From positions 76,812,697 through 76,876,696 of the forward strand of contig NC_080546.1 in NCBI RefSeq assembly GCF_028640845.1: DNA of 64,000 nucleotides, in the 5' to 3' direction. Below are positions 1 to 9,833 of the stretch, in pieces. The notes under the pieces are model-generated. The model saw only the letters and a list, made by a program, of their open reading frames with translations. It was not told where the DNA came from and ran no database searches. The stretch comes from Ahaetulla prasina. Its lineage: Eukaryota; Chordata; Lepidosauria; Squamata; Colubridae. The position numbers and the translations under genes were made by a program. The first letter of the stretch is position 1; every line of letters begins with the position of its first letter.

Positions 1-375
1 GAGCACCTCGTCTGGGTCACGGTATCCGCAGTCCTTGGGCGCTCTTCTTAGGCGGCCATGTAGTCGCCGATGGATTCGCCTCCATCTGCCTTCGCTCTCA
101 ATTCAAACCGCCGCACGTATTTGGGCAGGCGTTGGTGAAATGGTTTCTTAGTAAAGTCTGTAAAGTTGGCCCGACACCGACTGCTGGCGTTGGCTCTGCC
201 AGGGCTTCCGCGATGTCGATGACCTCCGGACCGCAGTGGCTTAAGAAATAAGCCCTTTTCGGTTGTCTGGAACTCCGTGCAGTTCGTTGGCTTCTAGAAA
301 GCTTTGAAGCGGGTCATATCGTTCCCCATTTCTCCTTAGCGAATTGAGCAGTGCGGGCGGAGTGTAACTGGCCAT
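1..375 (-). pseudogene. Decayed gag start of a Ty3/gypsy-like LTR retrotransposon
   Basis: Reading leftward from an ATG at 375-373, the minus strand encodes a gag-like N-terminus: an MASYTPP start, a YDPLQSFLEANELHG stretch, then in shifted frames a SHCGPEV..DIAEALAEPTP block and a KYVRRFELRAKADGGESIGDYMAA block. These are in the order expected for a gypsy-type gag capsid region. At least two frame changes and an in-frame stop after DYMAA show it is a pseudogene. The LTR and primer-binding site lie directly upstream at 455-662, so the element enters the window from the left edge, and pol, if present, lies outside. The family call is from recognition of the gag pattern and is not tested. Confidence 0.6.
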
Positions 376-454
376 CTCCGCTTTTCTGCCCTGGATTTGC
401 TGGGTTCGGGTCTATCGTGCTTCAGCTCGGTTCTGGTTCTCCTTAGCCTCGAGA

Positions 455-471
455 TCCCACCTTCGTCGCCA
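455..471 (-). other. Primer-binding site of the gypsy-like element
   Basis: On the minus strand TGGCGACGAAGGTGGGA follows one base after the LTR end (TTAACA). The TGGCGAC start is typical of tRNA-primed Ty3/gypsy elements; the exact tRNA was not identified. Its position between LTR and gag sets the orientation of the element. Confidence 0.6.
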
Positions 472-472
472 A

Positions 473-662
473 TGTTAAGTTCTGGAAGTAACGAGGCTGG
501 AGACCAGGGTAGTGACAACAGCTCTTTAATATAGGGTGAACCCAGCAACAGGCTGGGGGAAAAACCTCTCCTTTTATACGGTTCTGCTGGAGGCTTCGTC
601 CAATCAGCAACGTGCTGATTTCCCGCTCAAATATTTAAAGGTACAAACATAAATACATAACA
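473..662 (-). mobile_element. Short (about 190 bp) gypsy-type LTR
   Basis: Minus-strand LTR running from TGTTATG (662) to CTTAACA (473). It contains a TATA box (TATAAAAGG around 575), a polyadenylation-like ATTAAAGAGC near 525, and the direct junction to the primer-binding site. The part GTTGCTGGGTTCAC...AAAGAGCTGTTGT is clearly related to the LTR at 2098-2450. The outer boundary was chosen from the TG...CA rule; only one LTR is in the window, so no TSD can be checked. Confidence 0.6.
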
Positions 663-714
663 ACTATTATTATTATTCTGCAAGACATAATGTTTGCTTG
701 CAAGAAAGTACTGG

Positions 715-1075
715 CGGGACCATAAAATAGACAAGGTCATAGAAAATGAAGAAGCTAAAGTGCTCTGGGATTTTGGAATTCAGACAGACAAGCATCTACC
801 AAATAACACCTGTCTTAACAATTGTCGATAAAAAAGACAAAAAAGTCTAGATAGTGGATGTGGCAATACCTGGAGACAGAAGACTAGAAGAGAAAGAGCA
901 AATCAGAAAACACAAAGACCTGCAAATAAAAGTAAAACAATTTTGGCAGAAGAAAGTAATAGTAATAGAGGCCTTGGGTGCAATCCCAAAACATCTGAAG
1001 TACCATCAGCATTGACAAGATAGCCATCAGTCAATTGCAAAGGCAGGTTTGCTTGGAACAGCTTACATCCTGCAG
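715..1075 (+). pseudogene. R4/Dong-like LINE, C-terminal endonuclease remnant
   Basis: The plus strand encodes, with stops and one frame change, AKVLWDFGIQTDKHL, then VDKKDKK, VDVAIPGDRRLEEKE, a RKHKDLQIKVKQFWQKK block and a final IEALGAIPKHLK block. This order (LWDF.IQTD, D/V-D-A/S-IP.D, W..K, ALG.IPK) is characteristic of the restriction-like endonuclease end of R4/Dong-type LINEs found in reptiles. The usual PDIV motif between blocks is lost. Nothing upstream of the endonuclease is recognisable. The clade name is recalled, not searched. Confidence 0.55.
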
Positions 1076-1083
1076 TGATACCA

Positions 1084-1165
1084 ATCCTGCAATGGTAACA
1101 GATACTGTTTGAGGATATTGTATATCCTGCAATGGTACCATTGCAGGATATATGGTACCCTCAAG
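1084..1165. repeat. TCCTGCAATGGTA repeats with a 32-bp perfect palindrome
   Basis: The motif ATCCTGCAATGGTA occurs at 1084 and again at 1124, and the second copy forms the left half of a perfect 32-bp palindrome (1121-1152, centre GGT/ACC, arms TATATCCTGCAATGGT). It directly follows the R4-like fragment and could be part of its 3' UTR. Confidence 0.8.
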
Positions 1166-1925
1166 CAACAACATCCATCAATCCCAGGTCCTTGGGAAGA
1201 CTTATAGGTAGATTAAAAATGCCAAATCCAGTGTAAACCTCTAGCTGACTACACGACCAACTACAGTACAATAATACAAGCCTAAATATATTTCAGAACG
1301 ACACCTGTTGACCTAAACTAAGTAGGGGTAAATGAATCCATCACATCAACTCTTCTATCTACATGAATTTACATTTTAAAAAACCAATAAAATTATCGCA
1401 CGTGTGCATATCTGACAAAACATATTCTCATAGAAGAGATGCACCTCTGTATGTACTTTAGCTTGTATACCTTGTATATAATATCTACAATTACAGAGAA
1501 GACTGAAAATGTACTAAAATGCATTTTCAATATATCATGTGTGACATCAAGTGAAGGAACCTGGAAGTTATAGGACAACAAATCTATTGTATAGGTGTGG
1601 GAAATTTAAGGTTGGCAGATTCACATATAAATGCAAATCAGCCATATGCTCCCCAGTTCTAAACTCTAAAAATAATTTTAACACCTAACAGACCTAAACA
1701 CCATTTTTAGAAGTTTATGTGGTCTCTGCAGCTCTTTCTCTGTGCATATGCTTGTGTATTTTTCTAGGGAAGAGAATTGCACTGGAGAAAAAGAAATGAA
1801 GAAGAATGAAAAAATATTGGGCACAGGAAAAAAAAAAACCTCCCCCCCCTTTTTTTTTTACTTTGATCTATCTCAACAATGGGAAAGTGACACTCAATTC
1901 CTGGAACTAGAACAGCATTCATTAA
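1166..1925. other. No recognisable feature
   Basis: AT-rich sequence without a repeat family or coding pattern that I recognise. It contains a short run of A followed by C and T homopolymers at 1829-1859. Confidence 0.5.
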
Positions 1926-2097
1926 GTTTCTTCAGCTGTGGGTTTGCAATATTCTTACCACCGGTTTGCCATGCGTGTGCACGCTCATTTTGCACGCGCC
2001 TTCCGTGCATGGCCTTCCACGTATGTGGTTTGCTTGCTCGTGTGCCTTCCACACATGCGCCTGGACTCAAAAACATTGCCTAAATAGGACGGCATAG

Positions 2098-2450
2098 AAC
2101 TGGGGAGGGGGAGGGGCGGGCCTTTAATGTATCTGACTTTTGGAGGGAACTTTTGGAGGGAAAATGCTTGTTAATGATTGGCTGGTGCCTCCACCAAAAT
2201 AGTATATACCAGGGGTCTGCAAACTTGGCTCTTTTAAGACTTGTGGACTTCAACTCACAGAGTTCCTCAGCTTTGCTGGCTGAGGAACTCTGGAAGTTGA
2301 AGTCCACAAGTCTTAAAAGAGCCAAGTTTGCAGACCCCTGGTATATAAGGAAAGCTTCTCCATGGTACAATTGCTGGGTTCACACCATACAATAAAGAGC
2401 TGTTGTTACACATGAACTGTCTCCTGCCTCCTCAATCGCCCAACTTAACA
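2098..2450 (+). mobile_element. Solo-LTR-like element with an internal hAT MITE
   Basis: Plus-strand LTR with a TATA-like GTATATAAGG, an AATAAAGAGCTGTTGTTAC polyadenylation region and an ...AACTTAACA end at 2450. The 3' half is related to the gypsy LTR at 473-662. A 131-bp MITE lies inside, just upstream of the TATA motif. There is a 13-bp direct repeat ACTTTTGGAGGGA near 2135-2162. The 5' boundary is approximate; no TSD was found. Confidence 0.5.
2210..2340. mobile_element. hAT-type MITE (CAGGGGTCT family), hairpin-like
   Basis: The ends CAGGGGTCTGCAAACTTGGC and its reverse complement are perfect terminal inverted repeats; most of the 131 bp folds into one long hairpin. Flanks GTATATAC (2202-2209) and GTATATAA (2341-2348) are an 8-bp target-site duplication with one mismatch, as expected for the hAT superfamily. 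A relative with GGGGTCTCCAACC ends lies at 48702-48807. Confidence 0.85.
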
Positions 2451-2515
2451 GAGCCCACCCCACGAGCTTCGCTACTGGTTCACCTGAACCAGTATGAACC
2501 AGCTGAATATCATCT

Positions 2516-3654
2516 CTAGTTACTTATGTAGAAACACAGAAACGTTTGTTCTATGAATAAGTTTCAATCATTGCATGTTGGAATGATTTTCCCCTGTTCC
2601 TCTGGTGCAGTCCAGAGGAGGACAGTAAAAACATTGGCTTCTAAGTTAAAAGAATTGGGTTAAGAAACTCAGTTTAAATGCTGGTTGTCAAAACACAAGG
2701 TAGCTTGATGTTTGTTTCTTAAATAAACTGGTCAAATTTTCAGGTATAAAGAGGAAAAGGCAAATGGTCCAGAGAAATTAAATAACACACTTGTAAAATG
2801 GGTCAAAAGTTGAACTGAAGATTTAATTCCTATTGTGCTGAATGTAATTTTCATGGAAGTTACGTGCATTTACATTGTACTTTTCTAGGTACTCAGTGAG
2901 TGGTAGAAAAGTGCTTTGCGTTTACAATTTGTTTATTTTTTTAACAAAACATTTGTTTCAAATAAAAGTAAAACTGTTAATGATCAGATACCAACACCTT
3001 GACAAACATCATAATACTTTCTTGTGATGAATTTGTACCAATACTTCCTTGGTAATTAATTTGTATTGAACTCATATTCTTAATAATGGCATTAAAGATA
3101 CAGATAATGTCTATATTACTCATTAGATATGAAGAAAAAGAATAACTTCAAGCAGAGTGAGGAGAATAATGGGTCCTTTACATATACATTTCCAGGGCCT
3201 TGGGAGAGATTCCTGATTGATTGATTGATTGATTGATGATTGATTGAATTATATGCCACCAAACCATTTTGACTGCTATCAACTACATAAGCAGATTTTG
3301 TCCATGATAATCTATACCTACAACATTCTGGATAGGAGTATAATAATACTGGCAACAACAGAATTTTCTGCCATTTTGCAAGAATAAAGCTCAGAATCAC
3401 TACCAATAATGGTCTTTTATAGAGGAGGGAAAAATAGAATATTGGAAAGGAAATTTCAGCGTATAGTCAAGATCCCTCCTTTGTACCTTGTACTTATAAA
3501 TTGATCTCAACCTAGTGCTATTATTATCCTTCAGAAGTGGTTATTATTTCTGTTCAAATTATATGTTGCTTTAAATTGATTTAATCCTATCATTTCCTCC
3601 CTACAAACTAATCTCAGCTTTCAATAACTATCCTTCCATCTCCCACACCATCCA
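2516..3654. other. Mostly unrecognised AT-rich sequence with a (GATT)n stretch
   Basis: No coding pattern. A (TTGA/GATT)n microsatellite at 3213-3246 is followed by a short ATATGCCACC stretch that resembles the end of an L2/SINE tail. The rest is not assigned. Confidence 0.5.
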
Positions 3655-3780
3655 GTACAACTGATGAAGCTTCCAGAATAGGAAGCAAAAGGTCTTTTTC
3701 TTAAAAAAAAATCACTCCAGTTGTCTTTTCAAAAATAAAAACCATTTTTTGATTCATCTTCTGGTTTGATCTGGACTCAT
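3650..3780 (+). repeat. Dispersed Penelope-like terminal repeat with hammerhead-like core
   Basis: Contains CTGATGAAGCTTCC (3661), a 6-base loop, GGAAGC and AAAA, then CCAGTTGTCTTTTC. Related copies in the window lie at 6189, 12236, 13581, 15952, 17460 and 54860. The 3669-3674/3681-3686 arms pair perfectly. Assignment to a Penelope-like pseudo-LTR is inferred from the hammerhead-like core and the dispersed, both-strand distribution. Confidence 0.45.
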
Positions 3781-4272
3781 GTCATTACAATAATGAAAAT
3801 GGTTAAAACATTATGCACATAGATATTGAAATATTAATAAGGAACATAAAGAATTCTCTTTGACACAGTTCTTTCTTACCATATTATTATCAAAAATAGT
3901 TCTTATTGGCTTGAGTGCTTTTTCTCAAATTACCCAACCATTTATAGGCAATTGGCCATGAAAATTGTTATTTATGATAACTACATTGTTTCTAAATACA
4001 GTATGATTCTCCAGCTGTTAACTTCAGAAACATTTAAATTTTTTAAGCTGCAATATGAATTTGGAAATGGATCTTATCTATTCTTATGGTGTGTAAACTT
4101 ATTTTAATTTTGCTTGATGTCTTAGGACTCATACAAAGCAGGGAAGAAAAAAGAAAATTTAATGGCTACCACAGTGAAAGACCAAAATCAACCAACAGTG
4201 GCAGAATCCAAGGATTAAAATAAACATTCAAGGACAGGTTAAAACTTAAGCATTATTAAATGACATTAAATA

Positions 4273-4760
4273 CAGGTAGTCTTCAACCACATCTGAGCCC
4301 AAAATTTCAGTTGCTAAGCAAGGCAGCTATTAAGTGAGTTTGCCCCCATTTTATGACCTTTCTTGCCACAGTTGTTAAGTGGATCACTGAAGTTGTTAAG
4401 TTAGTAACCTCGTTGTTAAGTGGATCTCGGTTGCCTGGTGACTTTGCTTGTCAGAAAGTCACAAAAGCTGATCACATGACCTTGGGACGCTGCAATCCTT
4501 ATAACTATGAGTCAGTTGCCAAGCATCTGAGTTGACCATGGGGAGGCTGCAATGGTCGTAAATGTGAAAAAGGTCATAAGTCTCTTTTAAGTAAAACACA
4601 CACTAGCACACACTATTTCACTATGTTTCAAAAGGGGTTTTGGCATATTAATGCCAAGTCCCAGGAAACAGTTTCGTTTCCTTGGTTAAACTATGAGTTA
4701 TGGCTAACAAATTGGTGAGCCCATGAAGACTGTAACTTCAGACTGTCACTAAACGAACTG
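4273..4760. mobile_element. Old DNA-transposon-like repeat with GTTGTTAAGT units
   Basis: Begins ACAGGTAGTCTTCAACC and contains repeated GTTGTTAAGTGGATC units (4373, 4396, 4412), GTCACAAAAGCTGATCACATGACC and GGTCGTAAATGTG. This matches a common squamate MITE whose ends read ACAGGTAGTCCTCGAC. The right end decays into the microsatellite at 4766. Superfamily is not determined. Confidence 0.55.
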
Positions 4761-4765
4761 ACTAT

Positions 4766-4766
4766 C

Positions 4767-4855
<89 letters not shown>
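4766..4855. repeat. Compound microsatellite (TATC)n(AC)n
   Basis: About 15 TATC units are followed by about 13 CA units with almost no interruptions. Confidence 0.95.
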
Positions 4856-4857
<2 letters not shown>

Positions 4858-5125
4858 CATAGCATAGTATAGCCTTTATTGTCATTGTACATCATATATA
4901 CAACGAAATTGGTTTAGCCTCTCTGTTGCAATCCATAACAAAACATAACATAAATAGCATAACATAAAAACATAACAAAACAACATAAATAGTATAGAGA
5001 ATAATCCTATACAAGTAATTGGGGAAAAAAGACTAGTCATACATTTCCGTATGTGGAATGATTGTGATTGTGTTTAAGAGTCTGACAGTCCATGGGTAGA
5101 AGCTGTTTTTAAACCTATTTATCCG
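4856..5125 (-). mobile_element. L2-like LINE 3' end
   Basis: On the minus strand the last codons of an RT C-terminus (…FLPMDCQTLKHN, from 5125 down to about 5085) are followed by a 3' UTR and the tail ATGACAATAAAGG. A similar tail (GACAATAAAGG then TTA repeats) is at 37297. The fragment is 5'-truncated. Confidence 0.55.
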
Positions 5126-5580
5126 GCTATGCTTTGATGAATATACATATCATTTACTGTATATATCTATATATAAATGTGTTCAGAATTGCTGCCAAAC
5201 TGAGACATTTCCCAAGCACCCGCTGGCTAATATTTGTTTGTACAAATTATACAGAAAGTCATTTGTAGTGTATAATTACAGATAACAGGAACTGTTCATT
5301 AACAATTCACAAATAGAATTAAGTAGAATACCTTAGGTATTTCTCACAAAATGAATAATTTACCAAACTTAACTGTTTGATATTCGTTGAGCTGATCTGT
5401 TACTTTTTCACAACTTCTAAGGAATTAGGAGGACAGACACATAAAATAACAAAAATACAAAGAAACTGTGAAGAAAACCAGTACCATTCTTGAAATGTTA
5501 GAATCTGGTGCTGTTAAAATTGGTAGGTCCATTGTACCTTGAAAAGGATTATTACAGTGTATTTCATTACCACCATTTGG
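5126..5580. other. No recognisable feature
   Basis: AT-rich; nothing could be assigned to a gene or repeat family. Confidence 0.5.
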
Positions 5581-6012
5581 AATTTTTATTTATTTATTTT
5601 TATTTATTTATTTATTTTTATTTATTTATTTATTTATTTATTTTTATTTTGTCACAACAGTATATATAAGCATAAGCATGAAAATAACTATATAATATAT
5701 AAGCATATAAATGTGTATATAATACACATGTATGTATGTATGTATTGTATGTAATAACTATATTAATTGGATATAATGAAAGGAATCAATAGGACAGGAA
5801 CGGTAGGCACGTTTTGTGCTCTTATGCACGCCCCTTACAGACCTCTTAGGAATGGGATGAGGTCAATAGTAGCTAAAGCATTGGGGATTTTGAGAAGAGA
5901 CCACAGAGTCAGGTAGTGTGTTCCAAGTATTAATAACTCTGTTACAGAAGTCATATTTTCTGCAATCAAGATTGAAGCGGTTGAGTTTAAATCTATTGTT
6001 AGCTCACAGAAT
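5581..6012 (-). mobile_element. CR1/Jockey-like LINE, 3' end
   Basis: The (TTTAT)n stretch at 5581-5648 is the inverted tail; next comes the 3' UTR (GTCACAACAGTATATATAAGC…) and the end of the RT-linked reading frame, recognisable by reverse-strand words such as TGACTTCTGTAACAGAG and ACCTCATCCCATTCC. The same family occurs at 16443, 17687, 23955, 50930 and 61866. Only the last ~90 codons remain, broken by stops. Confidence 0.75.
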
Positions 6013-6089
6013 TCACAGGTAAATGTATTTTGGGAAAAGTTAATCGTTACTAAAATCCAGAGAGGAAAGCTAAATGGAAAACATTACTG

Positions 6090-6190
6090 TGGATAGAGAG
6101 ATAGATAGATGATAGATAGCTAGATAGCTAGATAGCTAGCTAGATAGCTAGATAGCTAGATAGATGATAGATAGATAGATAGATGATAGA
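6090..6190. repeat. (GATA)n microsatellite with GCTA variant units
   Basis: GATAGATA repeats with interspersed TAGCTAGC units; the GCTA variants form a local higher-order pattern. Confidence 0.95.
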
Positions 6191-6312
6191 GCTGAAGAAG
6201 CTTCTTGAATGAGAAGTAAAATGTCTTCAAAGAAAAACCAGAAAGTCCAGTTGCCTCTTGAAAAAGCATCTTTAGGATAACCATGACCTGGATGACTGAG
6301 AATTTCCATAGT
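6189..6312 (+). repeat. Penelope-like terminal repeat with hammerhead-like core
   Basis: CTGAAGAAGCTTCTTGAATG then AGAAGTAAAATGTC at 6192-6226; downstream CCAGTTGCCTCTTGAAAAAG and TGACCTGGATGACTGAGAAT. This is one of the more complete copies of the family. Confidence 0.55.
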
Positions 6313-6509
6313 CAGATGATAGATTTTTTTAATTTAATTTTCTATTCTAATTAATGAATTTATTTATTAAATTTGTTTGCCATCCATTTCGCTGCAAGGT
6401 AACAATGGGCTTACAACATCAGATGATGTCATAGACCATGCATAGCAATCATAGATCATAGATGGACGGACAGACAGCCAGATAGCCAGATATGTATGAA
6501 ATCTGCTTG

Positions 6510-6656
6510 CCGTACACAGCCTGGCAGGGAGATGAAGCTGCAATTGCCCACAACATCCCCGTGATCATATGTTTAAATTTGGATGCTTGGCAACTGATTC
6601 ACAAATACAACTGCTGCAGTATCCCGCAATCATGTGATCACCATTTGTAATCTTCA
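6510..6656. mobile_element. Left part of an old GTTAAGT-type MITE
   Basis: TTGGCAACTGATTCACAAAT and CATGTGATCACCATTTG resemble internal words of the element at 4273. It continues at 7286 after the LTR insertion. Confidence 0.4.
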
Positions 6657-7285
6657 TGTCGTGTCCCACTCCCACTCCAACGAACGAGTCAAGGAAGTCC
6701 GTAACAAACTTGGCAACGAAGCCTTTGCAGCTTGCCAAGTTCCTTCAAGGTTTAGCAGGGCAGGCAGGAGTCCAAGTTGTGACTTCAGTGATAGTCCGAT
6801 ATCAGCAAACTAGATAAGACTTTGCTTGACTCAAGGTTGGAATGCCAAAAGCAGGTCCTTTATATAGGCTGTGGGGTATGGCTCCATGACTCAGCATTTA
6901 TCCAGGCCTGCCCCACCCCTCCTTCTGCTGGCGTCACCTCTCAGATCTCCGGAAGCGAGGGTCCTCCTAGTCTGAATTGTCTTCAGCTGGATCTGCTGTC
7001 ATCGTCTGGGAAAGGGAGGGGTCAGAGGGAATAGGGCCGAGTAATTCCAGCACCTGGCTGGCTTCCTGCTCTGAAGGCTGAGCCAAAGGAACACACGCTG
7101 TATGAGTGAGGTTTATCGGGCTTGTCCTTTCACTCCTGGAATCCTCTCCGGGCATGGGGCCAGGGCCGGGGGCTGGAGGCATGACAGGCCGTTTTTCTTC
7201 ATTATCAGACTCGGAATCTGATAAAAGGCTCGGTTGGAGATGGGAGGGGCCCGGCTGAGGAGAGGAGGGAGGACGAGTCACAACA
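6657..7285 (-). mobile_element. Solo LTR with perfect 5-bp TSD
   Basis: 629-bp minus-strand LTR starting TGTTGTGACTC (7285) and ending GGGACACGACA (6657), flanked by CTTCA at 6652-6656 and 7286-7290. A TATATAAAGG box lies near 6860 and an acidic/proline-rich, then arginine-rich protein-like stretch occupies the 5' (U3) third. A stop interrupts it within the arginine-rich tail (DPRFRRSER-stop-RQQ). The 5-bp duplication fits ERV or gypsy integrases; the class was not decided. Confidence 0.9.
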
Positions 7286-7500
7286 CTTCACTACTAGCTC
7301 ACAAACAATGGGGAAGCCAGCGAGAGGTCACAAATAGCGTCGTGTGACATTGCACTGAATGACCACATGAGATTCACATAATGACAGCAACCAGAACTGC
7401 TGTAATTGCTGTCATCAGTGATGTCATGCTTTATGATCATGTTGCTTAGCAATGGAGTTGCTGGTCTAAATTACTATCATTAACTGAGGACTTTCTGTAG
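7286..7500. mobile_element. Right part of the GTTAAGT-type MITE
   Basis: Contains GATCATGTTGCTTAGCAATG and ends TTAACTGAGGACTTTCTGTAG, a decayed version of the GAGGACTACCTGT end of this MITE family. With 6510-6656 it forms the pre-insertion target of the LTR. Confidence 0.5.
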
Positions 7501-7649
7501 ATGTATGAGAAGCTTTTGTATATTCATTGCTTTTGTTTCCTCCTTCTAAAGAGCACACTTCCATGGTCTCCCCGTAGTGGTTTTGTTCCAAAAATGTTAC
7601 CTCTGAGACTGTGTTCCTGTGGACAAGAGGCAGTTGAAACCACATGTTC

Positions 7650-8136
7650 TGTCCTCCCTTGCCTCCGTCCAAGCAATGGCTTAATTAGCCGGCACTATCA
7701 GCCCTGGCAGCATAGGGCAAGCGTCTGCCAAGTGGCTCCATTATCTCCCTGGACACCAAACAGTACTTCAGCTTTTAGTTCATCAGTTAATTTGCCTGCT
7801 ACGAAGAGGCACAGCAGTTCTGTGCCTTTATACCCTGTGGGGTGTGGCTCCATGACTTAGCACTTCCTAGGCCTGCCCCACCCCTGCTTCTGTTGTTCCC
7901 TCCTCTCCTGCCTACGAAACCTAGGGTCCAACCAAGCCTGATTGCCATCAGCTGGGTCTGAAGGCATGGCCGGGGGGGGGGGGGAAGAGTCAGGGGATGG
8001 AGGCCTCGTTATCTCTTCCACCTGGCTTACTTCTGGCTTCTGGAGCTGATGCTCCCAAGGTAAGTCCTGACGGCCCTTCCCCCTCACTTTCCAAGTCACT
8101 TTCTGGCAGGAGGCTTGGGGGGGCGCAGACACAACA
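7650..8136 (-). mobile_element. LTR, copy A of a tandem array
   Basis: Same LTR family as 6657, reading from TGTTGTGTCTGCGCC at 8136 to GGACA at 7650 (487 bp). The U3-located reading frame includes PPSPDSSPPPPA and a WLDPRFRRQERREQQ tail followed by a stop. Copies B (9241) and C (10586) lie downstream. A G-homopolymer occupies 7970-7984. Confidence 0.75.
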
Positions 8137-8197
8137 CCACATCTCATATCCTGCTATATTGTATCCTGCATAGAGACTCAAAGACACACCTTATACC

Positions 8198-8493
8198 CAG
8201 TGGTGGGATGCTACTGTTCTAACAACCGGTTTGGTGAGCGCACATGCGTGCCTAACACGCTCGTGTACAGTGTTCAAAGTACAGCAATTTGAAGCTCAGC
8301 TGCTTACCTTCTAAGGCAGCCCCAGTTAGTAGAACAGTGGAGGCATGGAAATCAGCTGTGCCATGCGTATCAGCTGAGCCAGAAAAAAGGAAATATAGGA
8401 TAGGTTAGTGGGTGGGTGAGTGGGTGGGGCCAGCTGATCATCTGAACTATCGGTTTGCCCGAACCGATCCAAACCGGCAGCAGCCCACCACTG
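8198..8493. mobile_element. hAT-like MITE, CAGTGGTGGG family (copy A)
   Basis: Ends CAGTGGTGGGATGCTACTG and CAGCCCACCACTG; flanks CTTATACC (8190-8197) and CTTATATC (8494-8501) form an 8-bp TSD with one mismatch. It was duplicated with its flanks, giving 9834-10129. Confidence 0.85.
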
Positions 8494-8875
8494 CTTATAT
8501 CTCCTTATCTGCTAAAATATTATAGAAATTTTGATATTTTTAATATACAGTTATTGTTATTAGATCAGTATGGTTCTATGTTCCTGAAAATAGCTGTATT
8601 ATTATATTGCCTATAAAATTAGACAGATTTTAATTGTCCAGTGACAAATCCTTCCGCCAATTGCAATGTTTTATTCTGCATTGTTTTTATTTTATTTTTA
8701 TTTTTAATATGTTTCTGTCTTCATTTCTGGTCCATGACCATAATGAAAGAAATCATATATATTGATTAACTTTTATCAAATTCTATATAGATTTATTCAG
8801 CGTGGGGAAAAACTTATAATTGTTTCAGTGTTTTCTGTTTAATGAATAAATCAGTGATTCCATTAAACTAATTAA

Positions 8876-9123
8876 GGGCCGGTTTAGCTCTGCCTGGTAA
8901 GGCCTGTTATTAAGAACACAAAGCCTGCAATTACTGCAGGTTCAAGCCCGGCCCAAGGTTGACTCAGCCTTCCATCCTTTATAAGGTAGGTAAAATGAGG
9001 ACCCAGATTGTTGGGGGGGCAATAAGTTGACTTTGTAAATATATACAAATAGAATGAGACTATTGCCCTATACATTGTAAGCCGCCCTGAGTCTTCGGAG
9101 AAGGGCGGGGTATAAATGTAAAA

Positions 9124-9158
<35 letters not shown>
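8876..9158 (+). mobile_element. tRNA-derived SINE with L2-like tail and long poly(A)
   Basis: Starts GGGCCGGTTTAGCTCTGCC, has a B-box-like GCAGGTTCAAGCCC, then CAAGGTTGACTCAGCCTTCC and the tail GCCGCCCTGAGTCTTCGGAG. It ends in a 34-A run (9125-9158). The equivalent site in copy B of the array (near 10507) is empty, so the insertion is specific to copy A. The long uninterrupted A-run suggests a young insertion. Confidence 0.85.
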
Positions 9159-9162
<4 letters not shown>

Positions 9163-9240
9163 GAGTTTTAATGTCTTCTGAAAATTTATACTTACTTTGC
9201 AGCTTCCATGCCTAGTTTGCTAGCATGAAACATAAAGTTC

Positions 9241-9783
9241 TGCCCCTCTCACCTCAGTCCAAGTGATGACTTAATTAGCCGGCACTATCAGCTCCGGCAG
9301 TAAACTAGCGAGCGTCTGCCAAGTGTCGCTGTTATCTCCCTTGATGCCGATGAGTTAACAAACAGTACTTCAGCTCTAGTCAAGCAGTTGATTTGCCTGC
9401 TACGAAGAGGCCCAGCAGTCCTCACTGCTTTTATATCCTGTGGGGTGTGGCTCCATGACTCAGCACTTCCTAGGCCTGGCCCACCCCTGCTTCTGTTGTT
9501 CCCGCCTCTCCAGCCTACGAAACCTAGGGTCCAACCAAGCCTGATTGCCATCAGCTGGGTCTGAAGGCGTGGCCTGGGGGAGGAAGAGTCAGGGGACGGA
9601 GGCCTTGTTATCTCTTCCACCTGGCCTGCTTCTGGCTTCTGGAGTTGAGCCAGGGAAGCCGGTGCTCCCAAGGTAAGTCCTGACGGCCCTTCCCCCTCAC
9701 TGTCCAAGTCACTTTCTGGCAGGAGGCCCGACTCCAAGTCACTTTCTGGCAGGAGGCCCGGCTCAGGGGGTGCAGACACAACA
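9241..9783 (-). mobile_element. LTR, copy B, with long open frame in U3
   Basis: 543 bp. The frame on the minus strand stays open across nearly the whole LTR (168 codons from 9794). A 30-bp direct duplication at 9703-9762 adds ten residues (second PESDLESGLL) without changing the frame. The TATA-like GGATATAAAAGC lies around 9430. Confidence 0.75.
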
Positions 9784-9833
9784 CCACATCTCATATCCTG
9801 CTATATTGTATCCTCAAAGACACACCTTATATC

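Larger units (their letters stand above)
1926..2515. mobile_element. hAT-like MITE split by an LTR insertion
   Basis: Left part 1926-2097 (CCACCGGTTTGCCATGCG..., ending with AAATAGGACGGCATAGAACTG) and right part 2451-2515 (ACTGGTTCACCTGAACCAG...) match the two halves of the dispersed elements seen at 22313 and 47431, which have 8-bp TSDs elsewhere in the window. The LTR at 2098-2450 sits between them. The outer ends are too degraded to define exactly. Confidence 0.4.

Noticed and set aside
1742..2083. 113-codon open frame on the plus strand
   Set aside because: Spans homopolymer runs and the MITE at 1926; no domain, no codon bias, no splice context.
7650..8136. 5-bp TSD for the array LTRs
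   Set aside because: Flanks (TGTTC or AGTTC on the left, CCACA or CATAA on the right) do not match, in contrast to the LTRs at 6657 and 34976.
9288..9794. 168-codon frame as a host gene
   Set aside because: It lies within an LTR and repeats in the other LTR copies, so it is treated as an LTR feature, not a gene.
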